Shown one piece after another: positions 51,367 to 59,760 of a stretch of 64,000 nt of DNA. The notes below the pieces were generated by a model. That model made no database searches, was not told the DNA's origin, and worked only from the letters and a program-made list of their open reading frames with translations. Each line of letters begins with the position of its first letter. Position 1 is the first letter of the stretch. Location of the stretch: contig NZ_JAEEGB010000005.1 in assembly GCF_016316925.1 (NCBI RefSeq), positions 310,001 through 374,000 on the forward strand. The letters are read 5' to 3'. The DNA is from Clostridium aciditolerans. Its GTDB lineage: Bacteria; Bacillota; Clostridia; Clostridiales; Clostridiaceae. The translations under genes were made by a program, and so were the position numbers.

Positions 51367-51648
51367 ATTGCAGAACATTCTCACAGTTACTCAGGTACAA
51401 CAACATACGATCAAGGTCACATTCATCACTATGGCGGAGTTACTGCTAAGGCACCAAGTGGAGTGCCTCATGATCATTGTATGGAAGGTGATACAACTTT
51501 CAATCATGGTCATCATCACGATTATGTAACTAATACAGGTCCAGCAATCAATCTACCTGATGGACGCCATTATCATTACTTTCAAACTATGGTAAAACGT
51601 ACAGATGGTCACGTACACTATATATGTGGATATACAAGCACTGATTAA
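51367..51648 (+). pseudogene. YmaF family protein, 5'-truncated
   Basis: His-rich YmaF-type coding sequence with reiterated H-x-H pairs: HSHSYSGTTTYDQGHIHHYG, then GHHHDYVTNTGPAINLPDGR and DGHVHYICGYTSTD. The frame is open from 51355, but no ATG, GTG or TTG with a ribosome site precedes HSHSYSG; the first internal start is GTG 51463, which would skip one third of the domain. So the 5' end seems lost, fused just behind the DUF1259 gene. YmaF function is unknown; metal binding by the His pairs is likely. Confidence 0.65.
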
Positions 51649-51821
51649 TTTTAATGTACACCTATTCCCCTAAGAAAGAGCCGTCATTTTTTATAGCAGT
51701 TACTTTCTTATCCATCCCCTTTAATTCCATTGTGCCATCTATATGGATCTTACGTAACTAACATAATAGCTCTGCGATTATTCTAAATTAAGTCTTTCTC
51801 ATTTTTTACTACATATGGAAT

Positions 51822-51863
51822 AAAAAAATAGATATATATCCTATAGTATCAGGATATATATCT
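51822..51863 (-). terminator. Terminator after lipoprotein of the metal operon
   Basis: Stem AGATATATATCCT/AGGATATATATCT (51830-51842 and 51851-51863) followed on the minus strand by ATTTTTTTATT. Confidence 0.88.
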
Positions 51864-51869
51864 GTATTA

Positions 51870-52313
51870 TTAGAATTGTAATTTTTGCAACTGTTCTAAC
51901 TGTTTATCTAAATTATCAATATTAGTATTTAGCGTCTTAGTATCAAGCGGCTTTACTTTTATTGCAGCATTTATGGTATGTAGAGGATCTTCTATCTTTT
52001 CATATAGTTCAGGAGATTTTGCTTTAATGTTATCCTCGAATTGCTTCCAGTTTCCTTCTAAACCTTCAGAAGTTTTTATAACTTTATCTTCTTCCTTATT
52101 ATTAAGCTCTGTTTTCATTTGCTTAATAACCTCTTTCATATTATTGCTTCCCTCTTGAATAGTAAGAGTTTTTTGTTTTTCTGCAGGAGTCTCCTGTTTA
52201 GTTTGATTTTGCGCTGAATTTGCAGCTTGTTCATTTTTTTGTGTGCCACATCCTGCAAAAGTTAGTACTATACCTAGAGAACTTACCATAAATAATTTTT
52301 TAAAATTCATCAT
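51870..52313 (-). CDS. Lipoprotein with helical domain, last gene of metal operon
   Basis: A 147-residue lipoprotein: signal peptide with lipobox FAGC (Cys about 22), a Gln/Asn-rich linker, and a predicted all-helical domain (MKEVIKQMKTELNNKEEDKV, EGNWKQFEDNIKAKSPELYEKIED). The helical spacing and the W-x-x-F-E-D pattern resemble the extracytoplasmic helical part linked to FTR1/EfeO-like iron systems; this is tentative. AGGAGG precedes tandem ATG codons. Lies 41 bp downstream of the FTR1-like gene and ends at a terminator. Confidence 0.72.
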   Translation of the reverse strand: MMNFKKLFMVSSLGIVLTFAGCGTQKNEQAANSAQNQTKQETPAEKQKTLTIQEGSNNMKEVIKQMKTELNNKEEDKVIKTSEGLEGNWKQFEDNIKAKSPELYEKIEDPLHTINAAIKVKPLDTKTLNTNIDNLDKQLEQLQKLQF

Positions 52314-52354
52314 TATACCCTTTCCTCCTAAACATTAAAATATTTAATTTTATC

Positions 52355-53056
52355 TTAATTAGCTTTTAAACCTTTTGAACTTGTATGATTTAATATAACC
52401 ATTACAATTGCAACTATAATTAGAATTAACTGTGGAATAAAGCCTTCCCAGGTTGGATACATACCAATCCACCCTATGCTTGGAAGAATATCGCTAGAGT
52501 TTGCAGGTAATAGTCCTGCTAATTGTAATCCATTTACTCCCATGCTAGTGAACTTTAATCCTAAGTAGAAAACTAATAAGCTTGACACCATAAAGAATGG
52601 TCTCATTGGAATACGTAAACCAACCTTTAAAATAAGTAAAGCTATAATGACTAATATAGCCATGCCTATTGCAATACCAATAAGTAAGTCTGATAACTTA
52701 ATTGATGAGGCCATACCGATATAAAATAGAACTGTTTCAGTTCCTTCTCTAAATACTGCTAAGAAAGCTAATAATCCTAAAGAGAATAAACTACCAGTAG
52801 CTATGGCTTGAGACCCTTTATCATTAACATAACATTGCCATACCTTAACACTAGATTTGCTATGTAACCAGTAACTAACATACATAAGCATCACTGCAGC
52901 AAATACCCCAGTCCAACCTGAAATTAGAAAATTGTTATTTCCAAAGGTACCAGATGAGAATAAGACTTTTACAATCACCGCTAGCACTATACTTACAGCA
53001 AAGCCTATACCAACTCCTCCAAGAATCACTTGATAATATAAGAGATTTACAAACAA
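52355..53056 (-). pseudogene. FTR1-family iron permease, N-terminally truncated
   Basis: A 233-residue membrane protein matching the C-terminal two-thirds of FTR1/EfeU permeases. The second REGLE-type motif is present (FLAVFREGTETVLFYIGM), but the first, which normally stands in TM1, is missing: the frame opens at GGVGIGFAVSIVLAVIVKVL, equivalent to TM2. The only starts are TTG 53056 and an in-frame GTG, neither with a ribosome site, and the frame begins 8 bp after the CaCA stop. A deletion fusing the two genes is the simplest reading. Iron transport should be lost unless a partner supplies the missing helix. Confidence 0.75.
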
Positions 53057-53064
53057 AACTCAGA

Positions 53065-54066
53065 TTATACTCCACCTTTTATGTAAAGTATTCCTATAAT
53101 GAAGATAATATATAATACAGCATTAAATGATAATCTTTTAGCTGATAAGCAACTTCTTTTTAAAGTTACCCATATTAATAAAATGGCCATAAAGGTTATA
53201 ATTGCTGCAATCATAAGAGACTTATCAAGCATCCAAGGAGTAAAAATAATACCTAATGCACTCGGCACTGTAGCTTGAATCATCATAGAACCACTGATAT
53301 TAGAAAGAGCCAAGTTCTCTTTGCCCTGCCTTACCCATATAAGTGCATTTAATGTTTCTGGTAATTCTGTTGCAACTGGACTCAATAGCAAAGAAACCAT
53401 ATGAGGAGCCATTCCAAGCGAAATACTTAAGGTGCCCAAATTATGTACAAACATTTGTGAGCCAATAAAAATAAATATAAGTGACAATATAGTTTGGGCT
53501 ATAATCAATGATTTCTTAGGGTTTGCACTTTTGGGGCTAAATTTCAATGGCTCCAATTCTTCAGGAATTTCCACTGTATCAGTATTCATTTCTTTATAAA
53601 AGTAAATTCCATAAGCCAATAGAAATAAAAGTCCAAGCCAAGACTTTATTGCAAAAGCTATAAGACCTAATCCAATCTTAAATACAAAAATACCCATAAA
53701 CCAAACTTGGTCTCTTGCTAATTTTTCACTATCAACATTAATACAACTACCAGATTTTCTCTTACCACTAAAAATAACTATGCTAATGCCAACAACAGCA
53801 TAGGCAAGTGTACTTAAAACAAGAGGTCCACCTAAAGCTGCCCCAACACCAATATCCTTCTGACTTGAATTTGCTCCAAACACTACAGCTATGAATGTTA
53901 CAATACTTTCAGGCAAGGCTGTACCAAAAGCTGCTAGAATTGAACCTACTGCACTTTGAGAAATATTAAAAACTTTACCTACCCATTCAATTCCGTTTAC
54001 AAACAGTTCACAGCTAAAATAAATTAAAAGTGCTGCAGCAATCATGACTAAAATCGTTATTATCAT
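53065..54066 (-). CDS. CaCA-superfamily cation exchanger, probable Mn2+ exporter
   Basis: A 333-residue, about 10-TM cation/H+ or Na+ exchanger with two inverted repeats: AFGTALPESIVTFIAVVFG (alpha-1) and LLSPVATELPETLNALIW (alpha-2), whose Glu residues bind the cation. First gene of the operon with the FTR1 remnant and lipoprotein. A yybP-ykoY riboswitch with terminator precedes it, and that class responds to Mn2+, so Mn2+ (or Ca2+) efflux is the predicted function. GGAGGAG precedes the ATG. Confidence 0.88.
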   Translation of the reverse strand: MIITILVMIAAALLIYFSCELFVNGIEWVGKVFNISQSAVGSILAAFGTALPESIVTFIAVVFGANSSQKDIGVGAALGGPLVLSTLAYAVVGISIVIFSGKRKSGSCINVDSEKLARDQVWFMGIFVFKIGLGLIAFAIKSWLGLLFLLAYGIYFYKEMNTDTVEIPEELEPLKFSPKSANPKKSLIIAQTILSLIFIFIGSQMFVHNLGTLSISLGMAPHMVSLLLSPVATELPETLNALIWVRQGKENLALSNISGSMMIQATVPSALGIIFTPWMLDKSLMIAAIITFMAILLIWVTLKRSCLSAKRLSFNAVLYIIFIIGILYIKGGV

Positions 54067-54083
54067 TTTTTCTCCTCCTTAGA

Positions 54084-54203
54084 CAAAAATAAAAGACCTT
54101 TGGCGTATTAAAAATACGCCAAAAGTCTCGTTTCACATTTTTGTGGACATTGCCAGGTTTATCACCAATATGTTGACAACATCTATTAAACTACTCCCTT
54201 TTG
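54084..54203 (-). ncRNA. yybP-ykoY (manganese) riboswitch
   Basis: The minus strand carries the conserved blocks in order: AAAGGGAGTAG, GTCAACATATTGGTGATAA, ACCTGGCAATG, and CGAGACTTTTGGCG. The last pairs on into a long terminator stem (GGCGTATT/AATACGCC, AGAC/GTCT), followed by TTTTATTTTTG about 18 bp before the CaCA ATG. Known members switch on with Mn2+ by preventing termination; here that would raise CaCA expression at high Mn2+. Confidence 0.93.
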
Positions 54204-54512
54204 TAAATATACATTTATATGTTACCTTAGTAAAGTATACTAAATTCATTTTGTGATGTCAATAATCATTCTAACTCCTTAAATAAGATTAAATTATATT
54301 ATTATATTGTGTAAAACTTTATGGAGGCATATTAATATACTAGAGCTAACAACATCATTATAAAGAGATTTGGTAATTTACCTTGTTCATTTTCTGCTAT
54401 AAAAATATCTTATATCGTAGACTTTTTTCTGGTATACTCTATAAGATACATTTTATAAATCAATTGATTTTCTTTATTTTCTACATTTGTATAATGTGCC
54501 TATATTTTATAA
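54204..54512. other. Intergenic region, no gene
   Basis: About 310 bp of AT-rich DNA between the riboswitch and the end of the FAD/Rieske gene. It must hold the promoter of the CaCA operon. No ORF, repeat or clear terminator is visible. Confidence 0.5.
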
Positions 54513-56084
54513 TTAAAATATATTTGGATCTTTTATATTTTCACCTTCACCTAAATGCTTCAACGGATTAAATGCAGGCCCCTCAATATTTTCACCTTCA
54601 TAACTAAATCTCGAGCCGTGGCAAGGGCAATCCCAAGTTTTTTCAGCTTCATTCCATACTAATTCACAACCTAAATGAGTACAGGTTATATCGACTATAT
54701 GTAACTGTCCCTGTTCATCACGATAAGCTCCTACTTTCTCTCCGTCCACATTAATTACTTTGGCTTCACCATTTTTAATCTCTATGTCACTTGGAGCTGG
54801 AGTGATTTTTCCACCCAAAAGTTTTTCTGCTACATCTAAATTTGTAGATACTAATTTTGCTCCTGAAGCAGCTATATCAAACCTAGATGGATTATATACA
54901 GGTGCCCAAGGACTTTCTCCCTCTGTAATCAACTCCGTCAATATTCTTGCCGATGCTGTGCTATTTGTCATTCCCCATTTAGCAAAGCCTGTTGCTACTA
55001 ATATGTTAGATGTATTAGATGTAAGATAGCCAACATAAGGAACGCTATCCACAGTGGTGCAGTCTTGTGTAGACCATCTAAATAATATTTCTTGTAATTG
55101 GAATGTTTCATTTGCAAATTTCCCTAAGTTTTCATAGTGTACGTTAGTTTGCTTTTCACTTCCTGTTTTATGATGTTCGCCACCAACTAGTATAATTTCG
55201 CCATCATCATGCTTTTGAGAACGGAGAGAACGGCCTGGCTCTTCAGCTGTTATAAACATACCTTCTGGGAACTTATCTTTAACTTTAACTCCAAGTACGT
55301 ATGACTTCTCAGCATACATCCTTGCAAAATACATTCCACGCCCATCGTAGCATGGGAAGTGCGATGCAATAATAATCTTAGATGCAGTCACCTTATTCCC
55401 GGCACTTGTTACTGCTGCACATCTTTCTTCATCTTCAATATCTACAACTTTAGTAAATTCAAAAATATGACTGCCATCACCTGGTATTTCCTTTGCTAAC
55501 GAAAGTATGTATTTTAATGGGTGAAATTGAGCTTGATTATCAAACTTGATAGCAGCTTTTATTTTAAAGGGCAGTGAAATATCCTCTTGATAACTTGCCT
55601 TTATCCCTAAGCTCGAAGCCGCTTTTACCTCTTCTTCAATTTTATCTATATATTCCTCAGATTGAGTGTATATATAGGCAGGACGCCAACAAAAGTCGCA
55701 ATCAATATTTCTTTCTTTCACTAAATTTGCAATAAAATGAATAGCAGATTCATTAGCATCTGCATACTGCCTTGCCTTTTCTTTCCCAAACTTAGATATT
55801 ATTTTATCGTAGATTAGACCGTGCTGCGAAGTTATTTTGGCAGTTGTATGTCCTGTAGTACCATGAGCAATCCTATTAGCCTCTAATACAGCCACCTTTA
55901 AACCTTTTTCTTTTAAAAGAAATGCAGTAGTTATTCCTACTATACCTCCACCAACTATAGCAACATCAACATTTATATCCTCTTTTAATGCAGGATAATC
56001 TGTTTTACTTGTTGATGCAATCCAGTACGGTTCATGAACACTAGAAAAAACATTCAAATTATGTAGTCTCGAATCTTCCATCAT
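54513..56084 (-). CDS. FAD-dependent oxidoreductase with C-terminal Rieske domain
   Basis: A 523-residue soluble flavoprotein of the DAO family: dinucleotide motif VAIVGGGIVGITTAFLL, HTTAKITSQHG, and WSTQDCTTVDSVPYVG near the flavin. At the C-terminus (about 435-510) a Rieske [2Fe-2S] domain carries both ligand boxes, CTHLGCEL and CPCHGSRF. The FAD-plus-Rieske layout occurs in a conserved Firmicute/actinobacterial group whose substrate is unknown; electron transfer from a flavin-bound amine or from a reductase is inferred. GGAGG-type site before the ATG codons. Single gene. Confidence 0.92.
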   Translation of the reverse strand: MMEDSRLHNLNVFSSVHEPYWIASTSKTDYPALKEDINVDVAIVGGGIVGITTAFLLKEKGLKVAVLEANRIAHGTTGHTTAKITSQHGLIYDKIISKFGKEKARQYADANESAIHFIANLVKERNIDCDFCWRPAYIYTQSEEYIDKIEEEVKAASSLGIKASYQEDISLPFKIKAAIKFDNQAQFHPLKYILSLAKEIPGDGSHIFEFTKVVDIEDEERCAAVTSAGNKVTASKIIIASHFPCYDGRGMYFARMYAEKSYVLGVKVKDKFPEGMFITAEEPGRSLRSQKHDDGEIILVGGEHHKTGSEKQTNVHYENLGKFANETFQLQEILFRWSTQDCTTVDSVPYVGYLTSNTSNILVATGFAKWGMTNSTASARILTELITEGESPWAPVYNPSRFDIAASGAKLVSTNLDVAEKLLGGKITPAPSDIEIKNGEAKVINVDGEKVGAYRDEQGQLHIVDITCTHLGCELVWNEAEKTWDCPCHGSRFSYEGENIEGPAFNPLKHLGEGENIKDPNIF

Positions 56085-56160
56085 AAGCCTCCTTACACAC
56101 CTTTCGCAAATGCATTATTCAAGCATATATTTTATTTTTTACTAATCCCACAAAAATATG

Positions 56161-56226
56161 TATTCCTTAGAAGGCATAATACGGTTCTAACTACAGAGAC
56201 TGTATGTAAAATGCCTTCAAGGAATA
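56161..56226 (-). terminator. Hairpin after WG-repeat gene
   Basis: TATTCCTTAGAAGGCAT (56161-56177) and its inverse with one gap (56211-56226), plus an inner ATAC/GTAT stem, 82 bp past the minus-strand stop. T-rich DNA follows on the minus strand. Possible terminator. Confidence 0.5.
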
Positions 56227-56307
56227 ATATTAAAGCTTATTTAGTTAGTTGAATGGCATATTTAGGACTCTTAACTAATCTTTCTATTTAATCCAATGCA
56301 TTAAGAG

Positions 56308-58404
56308 TTAATGAAAAGCCTTCCAAAAGCCTCCCTTCGTATCTACTATATCCATGATTTCAGCAAAAGGAATATCAAAGGTAACAAAACCTGATGCATA
56401 TGGAGCAATTTCATAAGGCTCAAAATAAATATGCAGGGCATCTTCAGTCACATAAAATGGCTGATCTGCCTTAATTCCTTTGTACTGATCTTTCCAAACT
56501 CCCAATTTTTCTCCCTTCTCATCTATCTGTTTCTGAATTATATCACTTAACCTCTTCACATAGTCACTGTTCTTTTTAAACAAATCCTTTAGATCATAAA
56601 AACTTCCATTTTTCAAATTGATATGTGTAAAAACTCTGCTAGGCATACCATGAGCTGCACCAAGAGGATAATTGTATCCGAGAAGTTCTAATACTAATAA
56701 ATCTTTTTTAAAAAGAGTAATGTTAAAATCTCCAGTATACGAGTATTCTAGTTCACCGCTACCAACTTCTTTTAATTGAGATAACTGAGCTAGCTTTTCA
56801 TTTATCATTTTCTCTTTATTTTTATCCTTAACTCCTCCAAGCTGTGGATAATATACAATATAGTTTCTATTCGGTTTATATTTTTTCTCCTTTACAACAT
56901 AGCCATTTTCAAGTGGAACTTCAGTATTTTGACTCCAAATAAGCTTACCTGATTTATCATAGTATGAAATCCTAGAGTCTACATTAGCTCGAATTATATT
57001 ATCTAACATAGTTAATGTTCCTGAACCCTCAACCTTTGGCAAGCTATCTACTCTTTTTCCCTGTTTGTCGATAAAATAAGTATGCTTATCATCATAAGCA
57101 GAGGCTAATGTATTCTTATATTCTGATACGCCATAATATATGACGTCCGTTAAAACATTGCCTTTGCTATCTGAAATTGCATACTTAGATGGTAGGTAGG
57201 CTGCCTCACCAATAATAGGAGTTCCAACAGCAAGTCTGTCTTCTCCTAAAAACTGAATATCATGATATTTAGGATCAATAACATAGTTTCCCCTCTTATC
57301 AATGACACCAACCTTTATTATGCCGTCTTCTCCTTCACCTACTATAGCAGTTCCATTTCTAAAGCTTTCTACAGTTTCATATTTAGGAGCAACTATTACA
57401 TTTCCACTTTCATCTATTAATCCAAATTTTCCATCTAACTTCTCTTTAAAAAATAACATTCCTTCGTTCATATCACCTACAAGTTCATAGGGGAAGGTAT
57501 TTAAAACATTTCCTTTTAAATCGATATTTGCATATCTTTTATCACCTAGTTTTACTAATGCTTTCCCGTTATTAAAGCTTTCAGCAGACAAAAACTGTGG
57601 AGGAACTACTACTTTTCCCTGTAGATTAATATATCCATACCTCCATAGGCCATCTTGTGGTACTATTGCAAAGGGTGCCCTTCCATTACTAAACTCACCT
57701 ATATAAGTACCATTTTCAAACAACTCTTTCCCACTCTCATTGATAACCTTGTTCTTTTGATCTTCTGCAACAATAGCTCTTCCTTCTTTAAATCCATTTA
57801 TATATGAGTATTTAGGCTGTATAACATAATTACCATTTTCATCTATTATTCCCTCTTTGTCACCTATTCTTATGATAGCTAATCCATTTTCTTGAAAGCC
57901 TTCTGCATTATCGAATTTAATTGGAATTATTAATTTTCCACTTGAATCGATATATCCATATTTTACTCCTTCTAATTCTCGACGGGATACTGGATATAGT
58001 TCTATTTTTTTTCTTAAGGAATTTAGCGGCTTTCTTTCTTTTACAATTTTTATTAAGGTTCCATTGCTCCATGTCCATACATTTAACTCACACCATGTAT
58101 CGTCTAGTTTCCATTTTACAAAAATATCTTTTCTCCCATCGCCAGTATAATCTTCTAAATAAAAATCATATATATCCTGACTTTTACCTGGAATATGTCC
58201 AAGGTTATACCAATTATAACCTCGTTTTTTGAAGACTCCTAAATACTGTTTTCCCATAAACTTATATGCCACTACAGCTTCAAGTCTGCCGTCCCCATCT
58301 AAATCTCCAAGTCTCACTGATTGCTTTAAATATGTGATAATCTCTGCCTCTAAAGGTAAAAGTATAGAAAAAAACTTTTCTATCTTTGAATTTTTTAAAT
58401 TCAC
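56308..58404 (-). CDS. WG-repeat protein with FG-GAP-like head and DUF3298 tail
   Basis: A 698-residue protein with no signal peptide or TM. An N-terminal segment (about 30-110) has a VRLGDLDGDGRLEAVVAY calcium-loop repeat and a second DYTGDGRKDIFVKW copy, as in FG-GAP/VCBS repeats. About eight WG (KWG) repeats follow (150-480), each with a G-x-I-D/N-x-x-G-x-x-V/I-x-P/A-x-x-Y/F-D pattern. The last 170 residues form a DUF3298-like domain (GYNYPLGAAHGMPSRVFTHI, LHIYFEPYEIAPYASGF). Start GTG 58404 has GGAG upstream. Known WG proteins are extracellular or of unclear role; function unknown. Confidence 0.82.
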   Translation of the reverse strand: MNLKNSKIEKFFSILLPLEAEIITYLKQSVRLGDLDGDGRLEAVVAYKFMGKQYLGVFKKRGYNWYNLGHIPGKSQDIYDFYLEDYTGDGRKDIFVKWKLDDTWCELNVWTWSNGTLIKIVKERKPLNSLRKKIELYPVSRRELEGVKYGYIDSSGKLIIPIKFDNAEGFQENGLAIIRIGDKEGIIDENGNYVIQPKYSYINGFKEGRAIVAEDQKNKVINESGKELFENGTYIGEFSNGRAPFAIVPQDGLWRYGYINLQGKVVVPPQFLSAESFNNGKALVKLGDKRYANIDLKGNVLNTFPYELVGDMNEGMLFFKEKLDGKFGLIDESGNVIVAPKYETVESFRNGTAIVGEGEDGIIKVGVIDKRGNYVIDPKYHDIQFLGEDRLAVGTPIIGEAAYLPSKYAISDSKGNVLTDVIYYGVSEYKNTLASAYDDKHTYFIDKQGKRVDSLPKVEGSGTLTMLDNIIRANVDSRISYYDKSGKLIWSQNTEVPLENGYVVKEKKYKPNRNYIVYYPQLGGVKDKNKEKMINEKLAQLSQLKEVGSGELEYSYTGDFNITLFKKDLLVLELLGYNYPLGAAHGMPSRVFTHINLKNGSFYDLKDLFKKNSDYVKRLSDIIQKQIDEKGEKLGVWKDQYKGIKADQPFYVTEDALHIYFEPYEIAPYASGFVTFDIPFAEIMDIVDTKGGFWKAFH

Positions 58405-58464
58405 AAAACCCACTCCGTATTATTGATATCTATATATTTTATGATAAAAAATCAATATAAGTGC

Positions 58465-58502
58465 AAAAAAACCGCAGAACTATTATCTAGTTCTGCGGTT
58501 TT
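58465..58502 (-). terminator. Terminator of aspA-malic enzyme operon
   Basis: Perfect 13-bp stem AACCGCAGAACTA/TAGTTCTGCGGTT (58470-58482 and 58488-58500), with T runs on both strands (TTTTTTTG on the minus strand). Confidence 0.93.
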
Positions 58503-58509
58503 GTATAGT

Positions 58510-59742
58510 TTAAATTCCTAATAATTTTTTTGTATGCTCTGCAACCATTTCTGGTGTAACATCAGTTCTTCTAGCAACCCCAGTATCTATAGCTGCTTTT
58601 GCCACGTATGCAGCTACTTTTGGTGCTATTCTTAAATCAAAGGCTTGAGGTATAACATACTCTGGATTTAACTCCTCTTCACTTACAAGCTCTGCTATAG
58701 CATAAGCTGCAGCCATTTTCATTTCATCATTTATATCTTTTGCCTGAACATCTAAAGCCCCTCTGAATATTCCTGGGAATGCAACAACGTTATTAACTTG
58801 ATTTGGGAAGTCTGATCTTCCTGTACATACTACTTTTGCTCCAGCTTCTACAGCTAAGTGTGGAAGTATTTCTGGATTTGGATTTGCCATTGCCATTATT
58901 ATTGCATCCTTATTCATGGATTTTACCATCTCTTGAGTTACACAATTAGCAACAGAAACTCCTAAGAATACATCTGCTCCCTTTAGTACAGTAGCAAGGT
59001 CTCCTTGTAACAAGTTAGGATTTGTTATTTCTGCTATTTCTTCTTTGTACTTATTCATACCAGCTGTTCTTCCCTTATAGATAGCTCCTTTAGTATCACA
59101 AAGAATTATATCTTTTGCACCCATTTTTAATAAAAGTTTAGTTATAGCTATTCCCGCTGCACCTGCTCCATTAACAACTACTCTTATACCTTCAAACTTC
59201 TTATTAGTAAGCTTTAATGCATTTATTAAGCAAGCTGTTGATACTACAGCTGTTCCATGTTGATCATCATGGAATATTGGTATGTTGCTAATTTCTTTAA
59301 GCTTTTTCTCAATTTCAAAACACTCTGGAGCTTTTATATCTTCTAAGTTTATTCCTCCAAAAGTTGGCTCCATAAGCTTTACTGTCTCAACTATTTTATC
59401 TACATCTTTTGTATCTAAACATATTGGAAAAGCGTCTACTCCACCAAAAGCCTTAAATAAAACTGCTTTACCTTCCATAACTGGAAGACCTGCTCCTGCT
59501 CCTATATCTCCAAGACCTAACACTGCTGTACCATTTGTTACTACAGCTACCCAGTTTCCTCTTGAAGTGTAGTCATAGATTGTATCAAAGTTTTTGTTGA
59601 TTTCTAGGCATGGTTCTGCAACACCTGGAGTGTATGCCATAGTTAAATCTTCTTTGTTTTTTACTGGTACTTTGCAGTGTAGTGCAATCTTACCTTCATT
59701 GTCTTTGTGAAATTTTAATGCTCTTTCTCTTAAATCGCTCAT
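58510..59742 (-). CDS. NAD-dependent malic enzyme
   Basis: Converts malate to pyruvate, CO2 and NADH. The 410-residue bacterial form has TPGVAEPCLEIN and GDIGAGAGLPVMEGKAVLFK in the malate/Mn domain, HDDQHGTAVVSTACLINAL, and NAD-binding VNGAGAAGIAI. No phosphotransacetylase tail, so it is the short type usually NAD-preferring. The cofactor choice cannot be proven from sequence. AGGAGG precedes the ATG; only 18 bp separate it from aspA, so aspartate can run through fumarate and malate to pyruvate if a fumarase is supplied elsewhere. Confidence 0.95.
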   Translation of the reverse strand: MSDLRERALKFHKDNEGKIALHCKVPVKNKEDLTMAYTPGVAEPCLEINKNFDTIYDYTSRGNWVAVVTNGTAVLGLGDIGAGAGLPVMEGKAVLFKAFGGVDAFPICLDTKDVDKIVETVKLMEPTFGGINLEDIKAPECFEIEKKLKEISNIPIFHDDQHGTAVVSTACLINALKLTNKKFEGIRVVVNGAGAAGIAITKLLLKMGAKDIILCDTKGAIYKGRTAGMNKYKEEIAEITNPNLLQGDLATVLKGADVFLGVSVANCVTQEMVKSMNKDAIIMAMANPNPEILPHLAVEAGAKVVCTGRSDFPNQVNNVVAFPGIFRGALDVQAKDINDEMKMAAAYAIAELVSEEELNPEYVIPQAFDLRIAPKVAAYVAKAAIDTGVARRTDVTPEMVAEHTKKLLGI

Positions 59743-59760
59743 TTGTAAACCTCCTAAGTA

